Shown one piece after another: positions 1 through 5,846 of a stretch of DNA of 5,846 nucleotides. Below the pieces are notes generated by a model that saw nothing but the letters and a program-made list of their open reading frames with translations, had not been told where the DNA came from and ran no database searches. Location of the stretch: NCBI GenBank assembly GCA_013001935.1, contig JABDKZ010000207.1, positions 1-5,846 on the forward strand. Direction: 5' to 3'. Source of the DNA: Maribacter sp. GTDB lineage: Bacteria; Bacteroidota; Bacteroidia; Flavobacteriales; Flavobacteriaceae. Both the position numbers and the translations under genes were made by a program. Position 1 is the first letter of the stretch. Each line of letters opens with the position of its first letter.

Positions 1-666
1 GCCCCGGGAAAAGAAGTGCCAAATATTGTCCATGGTGTAAATCATTTGGAATACGATCCCGATACTACGCATATCTTCTCGGCTGCTTCTTGTACCACGA
101 ATGCAATAACGCCAGTATTAAAGATTATTGACGATTCATTAGGGATTACCAAAGGGCATTTAGAAACCATACATGCCTACACCAATGACCAAAATCTTGT
201 TGATAATATGCATGGCAAATTTCGTCGCGGTAGGGCTGCTGCATTAAATATGGTCATAACCGAAACGGGCGCAGGTAAAGCTGTGGAAAAAGCACTTCCA
301 CGACTAAAAGGCAAGTTGACTTCGAATGCGATCAGGGTTCCTGTACCTAATGGTTCTTTGGCAATTTTAAATTTAGAAATAAAAAACAAAACATCTTTAG
401 ATACCTTAAATACAATTCTAAAAAAGTATGCTCTGGAAGGTAATCTGGTGGAACAGCTAAAATATTCATTAAGCAAGGAAATGGTATCTTCAGATATTGT
501 AGGTACAGCGGCCCCGGCCATCTATGATAGTAAGGCCACCATCGTCTCGGATAATGGTAAAAATATTATACTCTATGTTTGGTATGACAACGAATATGGT
601 TATTCGCATCAAGTAATACGATTGGCCAAGTACATTGCCAAGGTTAGAAGGTTTACCTATTATTAG
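1..666 (+). CDS. gap: Glyceraldehyde-3-phosphate dehydrogenase, C-terminal part (5' end outside window)
   Basis: Catalyses the NAD(P)-dependent oxidative phosphorylation of glyceraldehyde 3-phosphate to 1,3-bisphosphoglycerate (or the reverse) in glycolysis and gluconeogenesis, in the cytosol. The frame is open from base 1 for 221 codons, so the start lies to the left. The GTG at 16 is internal, because APGKE, a typical GAPDH stretch, is read before it. The active site SCTTN has the nucleophilic Cys at bases 91-93, and the catalytic His in TIHAYTND is at 172-174. NAIRVPVPNGS and the C-terminal WYDNEYGYS motif are also present. Versions such as TETGAGKAV and SSDIVGT resemble the long (about 480 residue) Bacteroidota/gammaproteobacterial GAPDH rather than the standard 330-residue form. 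That is recalled, not tested, and the N-terminal extension that would settle it is outside the window. The protein ends normally (AKVRRFTYY). No strong terminator follows. Confidence 0.96.
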   Translation, partial: APGKEVPNIVHGVNHLEYDPDTTHIFSAASCTTNAITPVLKIIDDSLGITKGHLETIHAYTNDQNLVDNMHGKFRRGRAAALNMVITETGAGKAVEKALPRLKGKLTSNAIRVPVPNGSLAILNLEIKNKTSLDTLNTILKKYALEGNLVEQLKYSLSKEMVSSDIVGTAAPAIYDSKATIVSDNGKNIILYVWYDNEYGYSHQVIRLAKYIAKVRRFTYY

Positions 667-811
667 GCTGTCCTTTTTTTATCGCCACTATTAAAATACG
701 GTATTGGTTGATAAGTTATAGTAGCTAATTTTCGTTTTTTTTCCTAAATTGATAATATTGAATTACTTTAGTCCCCTCTAAATCAATAACAAAACTATTA
801 ACCCTTATACA

Positions 812-1435
812 ATGAAAAGTATAAAAGCACTACTGATTGTATTGGCATTTTTCGCATTTAACCTTCACAATGCACAGGACCAATCAACACCTACGGAAGA
901 ATTATCGTTAGACAAAGGCAGTATTGATAGCCAGTTTAATTATTTATACAAGAAATCGGGCAATTATAGGGCCGATGGTAAACGTTATGAGGTAGTTAGG
1001 GTTATTTCTCTGGATAAGCTACGTAAGAACGTTTTGGATACGCTCAATGCTTATAACAAAAAAGCTGCTGAACTGAATGCTACTATTTCGGGTCATGAAG
1101 CTACAATTGAATCATTGAATAAAAAGTTAGATGAAACCACCAATAATTTATCCGCCGTTACCGAAGAGAAAGATAGTATGTCGCTCTTGGGAATGCTGGT
1201 CTCAAAAGTTACCTATAACATTGTCCTTTGGACAATCATAGTTGGCCTGTTATTGCTGTTTCTGCTTTTCGTCTACAAGTTCAGAAGGAGCAATACATTG
1301 ACCCAAGAAGCCAAAACTGCCTTGTCTGAAGTTGAAGTTGAATATGAAGATCACCGTCGCAGGGCATTGGAGAGGGAACAGAAGATAAGCAGGCAACTAC
1401 AAGATGAAATCAACAAATACAGAAAATCTAAATAA
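812..1435 (+). CDS. Membrane-anchored coiled-coil protein of unknown function
   Basis: The 207-residue product has a likely signal peptide (basic MKSIK, hydrophobic core about 6-17, possible cleavage after NAQ at 20-22). A polar segment with a conserved-looking YEVVRVISLDKL stretch (59-70) follows. A first predicted coiled coil spans about 70-122, a single membrane helix about 136-156, and a second charged coiled coil about 160-205 ends in RKSK. The likely topology is one coil outside the inner membrane and one in the cytoplasm. I recall that flavobacterial proteins of this layout next to trmD are often labelled tRNA (guanine-N1)-methyltransferase. Nothing here supports that: there is no SAM-binding knot motif, and the true TrmD lies two genes downstream. 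The ATG at 812 is chosen because it gives an intact signal sequence. No clear promoter was found in the 145 bases before it. Function is unknown. Confidence 0.88.
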   Translation: MKSIKALLIVLAFFAFNLHNAQDQSTPTEELSLDKGSIDSQFNYLYKKSGNYRADGKRYEVVRVISLDKLRKNVLDTLNAYNKKAAELNATISGHEATIESLNKKLDETTNNLSAVTEEKDSMSLLGMLVSKVTYNIVLWTIIVGLLLLFLLFVYKFRRSNTLTQEAKTALSEVEVEYEDHRRRALEREQKISRQLQDEINKYRKSK

Positions 1436-1437
1436 TT

Positions 1438-1463
1438 AAAAGCTCCGTCGGGAGCTTTTTTTT
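1438..1463 (+). terminator. Intrinsic terminator after the coiled-coil protein gene
   Basis: AAAAGCTCC (1438-1446) pairs perfectly with GGAGCTTTT (1451-1459) around a GTCG loop. The T-run continues to 1463, eight Ts from 1456. It starts two bases after the upstream stop codon and ends nine bases before the next start codon, so it also forms the leader of the GNAT gene. Confidence 0.92.
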
Positions 1464-1472
1464 GCTATTTGC

Positions 1473-1916
1473 ATGCTAAGGATAATACAAGCGTCACTGG
1501 AAAACGTAGAGGAGTTAGTCCCGTTATTTGATCAATATCGACTGTTCTATAAGCAGGATAGTGATTTACAAGGCGCAAAGGCCTTCTTAACAGATCGTTT
1601 CAATAATAACGAATCGGTTATTTTTCTAGCATATTTAAATGATATTCCTGTAGGCTTTATGCAACTTTACCCCATGTTTTCATCGGTCTCAATGCAAAAC
1701 TCCTATGTCTTGAATGACTTATTTGTAATGGCAACGTACAGGAAAAAACAAATTGGAGAAGCATTATTGAACAAGGCCAAAGCATTCTGTATTGCTAAAA
1801 ACGCAAAAGGACTTGCCTTGGAAACAGCAATTGACAATCCTGCACAAAAGCTCTACGAAAAGCTAAATTGGGTTAAAGACGTGGACTGTTTTCACTACTT
1901 TTGGACCTCCCAATAA
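1473..1916 (+). CDS. GNAT-family N-acetyltransferase
   Basis: A 147-residue single-domain GNAT fold, predicted to transfer an acetyl group from acetyl-CoA to an amine; the substrate cannot be told from sequence. The first strand and helix are [20 protein letters not shown] (2-21), which supports the ATG at 1473 as the start. Motif A follows LNDLFV (80-85), with the acetyl-CoA pyrophosphate loop at RKKQIGEA (90-97). Gln sits where the Q/R-x-x-G-x-G/A signature usually has its first Gly. [13 protein letters not shown] (121-133) is the usual C-terminal GNAT signature, N/A-x-x-LY-x-x-x-G(N)-F/W. The gene lies 19 bases before trmD and probably shares its transcript. It begins nine bases after a strong terminator, has no Shine-Dalgarno sequence at normal distance and no recognisable promoter of its own. 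Length is normal for the family. Confidence 0.9.
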   Translation: MLRIIQASLENVEELVPLFDQYRLFYKQDSDLQGAKAFLTDRFNNNESVIFLAYLNDIPVGFMQLYPMFSSVSMQNSYVLNDLFVMATYRKKQIGEALLNKAKAFCIAKNAKGLALETAIDNPAQKLYEKLNWVKDVDCFHYFWTSQ

Positions 1917-1935
1917 CCTAGAAAAAAGTGTGCTA

Positions 1936-2628
1936 ATGCGAATTGATATTATTACGGTATTGCCCGAATTGCTTAAAAGTCCTTTTGAAGCATCAATCTT
2001 AAAAAGGGCAATAGAAAAAGGTTTGGTCGAGGTCCACATGCATAATTTAAGAGATTATACAGACTTGAGCTATAACCAAGTTGATGACTATCAGTTTGGT
2101 GGAGGTGCAGGTATGGTCTTAATGATTGAGCCCATTGACAAGTGTATCACGTATTTGAAGTCTGAACGAAATTATGATGAAGTTATTTATATGACTCCAG
2201 ATGGTGAAACTTTAAATCAGAAAATCGCCAATAGTATCTCACTTCAAGGAAATATTATTATTCTCTGCGGACATTATAAAGGAGTGGATCAGCGGGTCAG
2301 GGATGCATTCATCACTAAAGAAATTTCTGTAGGTGACTATGTTCTATCAGGCGGGGAATTGGCAGCGGCGATTCTATGTGATGCTATCATTCGTTTGATC
2401 CCAGGGGTACTTAATAATGAAACCTCTGCACTCACAGACACTTTTCAGGACAATTTACTGGCACCTCCAGTTTATACTAGACCCTCGGATTATAAAGGAA
2501 TGAAAGTCCCGGAAGTACTTTTAAGTGGAAATTTTCCAAAGATTGAAGAATGGCGTGAAAACCAGGCCTATAAACGAACTAAAACACTTCGGCCTGACCT
2601 TTTAAAGAACGGAGGCACTGGGGAATAG
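1936..2628 (+). CDS. trmD: tRNA (guanine-N1)-methyltransferase TrmD
   Basis: Transfers a methyl group from S-adenosylmethionine to N1 of G37 in tRNAs with G at 36, which prevents +1 frameshifting; it is a cytosolic SPOUT (trefoil-knot) dimer. The product is 230 residues, close to the usual 230-260. Visible motifs are [13 protein letters not shown] at the N-terminus, [11 protein letters not shown] (50-60), the knot segment [12 protein letters not shown] (110-121), and [12 protein letters not shown] (131-142) with IPGVLN (155-160). [18 protein letters not shown] (166-183) follows, where Asp168 is the probable counterpart of the general-base Asp169 of Haemophilus TrmD. The C-terminal [20 protein letters not shown] is also typical. 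The ATG at 1936 is preferred to an in-frame GTG at 1930, because family members begin MRIDI. It is followed by 159 bases of spacer before rplS. Confidence 0.97.
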   Translation: MRIDIITVLPELLKSPFEASILKRAIEKGLVEVHMHNLRDYTDLSYNQVDDYQFGGGAGMVLMIEPIDKCITYLKSERNYDEVIYMTPDGETLNQKIANSISLQGNIIILCGHYKGVDQRVRDAFITKEISVGDYVLSGGELAAAILCDAIIRLIPGVLNNETSALTDTFQDNLLAPPVYTRPSDYKGMKVPEVLLSGNFPKIEEWRENQAYKRTKTLRPDLLKNGGTGE

Positions 2629-2690
2629 TGATATTGGCATGTTCTAAAGGTGAATAATAGGTCTATAAATAAAAAATCGAAATAAATTTA

Positions 2691-2720
2691 TTGTGGATTC
2701 TAATTTATAAACTATTTTTG
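2691..2720 (+). promoter_or_regulatory. Bacteroidota-type promoter of rplS
   Basis: TTG at 2691-2693 is separated by 19 bases from TATTTTTG at 2713-2720. The latter matches the Bacteroidota -7 consensus TAnnTTTG at every fixed position, and the spacing is typical. Transcription would start near 2725-2727, giving a leader of about 60 bases. This suggests that rplS is transcribed separately from trmD. Confidence 0.72.
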
Positions 2721-2725
2721 CACAC

Positions 2726-2787
2726 TGTTAAATTAACCTCTGACGAAAATCGTGCATGTTGATTCAGACTAAATGTAAAATTAAATA
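2726..2787 (+). promoter_or_regulatory. rplS 5' leader with possible small stems
   Basis: The predicted untranslated leader opens with the palindrome GTTAAATTAAC (2727-2737). It can form either TCTGA (2739-2743) paired with TCAGA (2764-2768), or the small hairpin ACGA-AAA-TCGT (2743-2753). An AT-rich single-stranded stretch leads to the ATG with no Shine-Dalgarno sequence. Ribosomal protein genes often have leaders that bind their own product. The stems here are short, so that role is only a possibility. Confidence 0.3.
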
Positions 2788-3138
2788 ATGGAATCATTAA
2801 TCAACTTCGTAGAAAACGAGTTCATTTCAAAAAAAGAATTTCCAAAATTTTCAGCCGGTGATACAATTACCGTTTATTATGAAATCAAGGAAGGTGAAAA
2901 AACACGTACACAGTTCTTTAAAGGTGTAGTCATCCAAAGAAGGGGATCAGGAGCTACCGAGACTTTCACGATTCGTAAAATGTCTGGCACTGTGGGTGTT
3001 GAACGAATATTCCCTATCAACTTACCTGCTTTGCAAAAAATAGAGGTAAATAAGAAAGGTAAAGTCCGAAGAGCGAGAATATTTTACTTTAGGGGACTCA
3101 CCGGTAAGAAAGCCAGAATCAAGGAGATGCGTTCATAA
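2788..3138 (+). CDS. rplS: 50S ribosomal protein L19 (bL19)
   Basis: A structural protein of the large subunit, located near the interface with the 30S subunit and bridging contacts to 16S rRNA. The 116-residue product is full length for the family. Recognisable stretches are FSAGDTITVYYEIKEGEKTRTQFFKG (21-46), the GVVIQRRGSGATETFTIRK segment (46-64), SGTVGVERIFPINLP (66-80) and the basic C-terminus KKGKVRRARIFYFRGLTGKKARIKE. The ATG at 2788 gives the usual short N-terminal helix (ESLINFVENEF) before the GDT motif. The gene has its own promoter upstream and a strong terminator 25 bases after the stop, so it looks monocistronic even though it adjoins trmD. Confidence 0.98.
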   Translation: MESLINFVENEFISKKEFPKFSAGDTITVYYEIKEGEKTRTQFFKGVVIQRRGSGATETFTIRKMSGTVGVERIFPINLPALQKIEVNKKGKVRRARIFYFRGLTGKKARIKEMRS

Positions 3139-3162
3139 GAAGGCAACTCTAATCATAACAAG

Positions 3163-3190
3163 AACATCCGTCAAAAGCGGATGTTTTTTT
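3163..3190 (+). terminator. Intrinsic terminator of rplS
   Basis: AACATCCG (3163-3170) pairs with CGGATGTT (3178-3185) around the loop TCAAAAG, followed by Ts to 3190. It lies 25 bases after the rplS stop codon. Confidence 0.92.
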
Positions 3191-3239
3191 ATGAACAATT
3201 GTTAACAACCTTAGTTCATAAGGTGTTGATTATTAATTC

Positions 3240-3270
3240 TTTGAGATGTGGTAAATTCATCTTATATTTA
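3240..3270 (+). promoter_or_regulatory. Possible promoter inside the rplS-icd spacer
   Basis: TTTG at 3240-3243 is followed after exactly 19 bases by TATATTTA at 3263-3270. This matches TAnnTTTG at all fixed positions but the last. It is the only site in the spacer with both elements at typical spacing. A transcript would start near 3276. Chance occurrence in AT-rich DNA cannot be excluded. Confidence 0.35.
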
Positions 3271-3447
3271 TGTCATGGTTTAAGGAAAGCATCTTAGGGT
3301 GTAGCATTAAATCATTATAGAGTTTACGTTCTTTATATTGTTGTTTAATCAATCCGGGAAATTTCGATAAAATCTGATTTTGTCGATTTGGATTGGAAAG
3401 ATGAGCATATTACTAAAAGGCTGTCGCTTTTATAAGTGGTGTGTGGG

Positions 3448-3455
3448 TATTTTTG
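3448..3455 (+). promoter_or_regulatory. Possible second -7 element in the spacer
   Basis: TATTTTTG matches TAnnTTTG at every fixed position and is the same octamer as in the rplS promoter. No TTG lies about 19 bases upstream, so the -33 element is missing or degenerate. A start near 3460 would place the palindrome at 3458-3487 at the 5' end of the RNA. Confidence 0.3.
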
Positions 3456-3457
3456 CG

Positions 3458-3487
3458 TTAAATATAAAACCTTGGTTCTATATTTAA
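3458..3487 (+). repeat. 30-base interrupted inverted repeat
   Basis: The outer arms TTAAATATA (3458-3466) and TATATTTAA (3479-3487) are perfectly complementary. One A/C mismatch separates them from the inner arms AACC (3468-3471) and GGTT (3474-3477). As RNA it would fold into a 5' hairpin with a CUUG loop; as DNA it could be a dimeric repressor site just downstream of the -7 octamer. It has no T-run, so it is not a terminator. Confidence 0.7.
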
Positions 3488-3647
3488 GATAGGATTATTA
3501 AGACAACGAGAAGAAATACAACGGGGTTACTTGGTTGAAGAATTAAGAACAACATCGTATTTCGTAACGTGGAAATGGCATTGTAGATGGCGATCTTTGG
3601 TCGCGGTTTTGTTGAAAAACAAAATAAAAGTTTACAGCTAATTTCTA

Positions 3648-3694
3648 AAAAGCCATATCAATTGTACTTGTACAATGATATGGCTTTTGTTTTT
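3648..3694 (+). terminator. Strong intrinsic terminator, possibly bidirectional, with no gene before it
   Basis: AAAAGCCATATC (3648-3659) pairs with GATATGGCTTTT (3677-3688). After a bulged A at 3660, ATTGTA (3661-3666) pairs with TACAAT (3671-3676) around a CTTG loop, giving 18 base pairs in all. Ts run from 3685 to 3694 with one G. Five As before the stem give a short T-run on the other strand. The nearest upstream gene, rplS, already has its own terminator. Confidence 0.88.
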
Positions 3695-3795
3695 GTAAGA
3701 AGTCACGGTACTACAGTTTCACATCTTCGCAAAGCATATTTTTTCCTATTCTAAATAATGCAGCGGATACGGGCAGCTGAGCAACCATAAAATTG

Positions 3796-3803
3796 TATAT
3801 TTG
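3796..3803 (+). promoter_or_regulatory. Probable -7 element of the icd promoter
   Basis: TATATTTG fits TAnnTTTG at all fixed positions and lies 31 bases before the icd start codon, giving a short leader of about 25 bases. No TTG is found at the usual distance upstream, where GCAGCTG stands instead. Since a strong terminator closes the upstream unit, icd needs a promoter here. Confidence 0.5.
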
Positions 3804-3834
3804 CAGCTCTTAAATCAAAACATTCTTATAATAG

Positions 3835-5846
<2,012 letters not shown>

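Larger units (their letters stand above)
3276..3694 (+). ncRNA. Candidate non-coding RNA unit(s) between rplS and icd
   Basis: This accounts for most of the 644-base stretch between the rplS terminator and icd, which holds no convincing protein gene. The rplS transcript already ends at 3190, yet a second, very strong terminator stands at 3648-3694, so something else probably ends there. Two starts are possible: about 3276 (RNA of about 415 bases) or about 3460 (about 230 bases). Internal structure includes CAATCC (3350-3355) with GGATTG (3390-3395) enclosing TCGATAAAAT (3364-3373) with ATTTTGTCGA (3377-3386). The interrupted palindrome at 3458-3487 and a small GCGAT/GTCGC hairpin (3590-3604) add to it. 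Motifs of RNase P RNA, tmRNA, SRP RNA or tRNA were looked for and not found. The family is unknown and expression is inferred. Confidence 0.35.

Noticed and set aside
177..521. Minus-strand open frame inside gap
   Set aside because: Antisense to conserved GAPDH sequence, with no independent features.
664..680. Possible terminator after gap (AGG-CTGT-CCT then Ts)
   Set aside because: There is a run of seven Ts, but the stem is only three or four pairs, too weak to call.
753..771. Promoter-like octamers TAATATTG and TACTTTAG before the coiled-coil protein gene
   Set aside because: Each has one mismatch to TAnnTTTG and neither has a TTG about 19 bases upstream. In AT-rich sequence this is not enough.
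1896..1903. TACTTTTG octamer near the end of the GNAT gene as a trmD promoter
   Set aside because: It matches TAnnTTTG, but the nearest TTG is 25 bases away and the sequence encodes Tyr-Phe-Trp in the GNAT protein, so chance is likely. Not listed as a feature.
3204..3229. Small hairpin ACCTTA/TAAGGT just after the rplS terminator
   Set aside because: Six pairs with no T-run and no context; weak and probably incidental.
3270..3320. 16-codon frame MSWFKESILGCSIKSL
   Set aside because: Its ATG overlaps the possible -7 element, so it would lie upstream of the expected transcript start. The resemblance to AccD-type N-termini is only a few residues.
3401..3487. 28-codon ATG open frame starting MSILLKGCRFYK
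   Set aside because: Short, with no support from spacing or family. Its last third is the palindrome at 3458-3487.
3468..3641. Open frame of 57 codons in the spacer, ending at TAA 3639-3641
   Set aside because: It has no ATG; the only usable start would be TTG at 3531. It overlaps the candidate RNA structures, and its composition (tightly packed Trp, Cys, Arg) does not look like a protein domain.
3276..3694. RNase P RNA, tmRNA, SRP RNA or tRNA
   Set aside because: A GGAAAG occurs near 3283, but the conserved ACAGAA region of RNase P, a CCA-ended tRNA-like domain and the SRP tetraloop region are absent.
3587..3754. 55-codon ATG open frame in the spacer (MAIFGRGFVEKQ...)
   Set aside because: It runs straight through the strong terminator hairpin at 3648-3694, so the encoded sequence is dictated by the inverted repeat. 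No ribosome binding site or recognisable domain.
3773..3808. GCAGCT repeated at 3773-3778 and 3803-3808, 30 bases apart, flanking the icd -7 element
   Set aside because: Three-turn spacing is suggestive of a regulator site, but a six-base repeat occurring twice is too little to claim.

Overview
The window looks like chromosomal core sequence from a member of the Bacteroidota, most likely the family Flavobacteriaceae. The DNA is AT-rich and Shine-Dalgarno sequences are largely missing. Promoter-like sites fit the Bacteroidota pattern (TTG, about 19 bases, then TAnnTTTG). The proteins (a Bacteroidota-style GAPDH, TrmD, bL19, monomeric isocitrate dehydrogenase) read like flavobacterial versions. 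This assignment comes from recognising families by eye, not from a search. All genes are on the + strand.

Layout. 1-666 is the C-terminal part of glyceraldehyde-3-phosphate dehydrogenase (gap), cut by the left edge. 812-1435 encodes an exported, membrane-anchored coiled-coil protein of unknown function and ends at a strong intrinsic terminator (1438-1463). A GNAT-family acetyltransferase (1473-1916) starts only nine bases after that terminator's T-run. It is followed after 19 bases by trmD (1936-2628), the tRNA m1G37 methyltransferase. rplS (2788-3138, ribosomal protein bL19) has its own near-consensus promoter and a short leader, and ends at a terminator (3163-3190). The right end holds monomeric NADP-dependent isocitrate dehydrogenase (icd, from 3835), cut by the right edge after 670 codons.

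The stretch 3191-3834 has no convincing protein gene, yet it ends its middle part with a very strong second terminator (3648-3694). It also holds two promoter-like sites, a 30-base interrupted palindrome and a long composite stem. It is the best candidate for something undescribed: one or two small RNAs between rplS and icd. No known RNA family was recognised there.

Functionally the window mixes central carbon metabolism (gap, icd) with translation (trmD, rplS). trmD and rplS are neighbours as in many bacteria, but rpsP and rimM are not in the window, and rplS appears to be its own transcription unit. No mobile element, CRISPR array, tRNA, rRNA or sign of recent gene transfer was seen.
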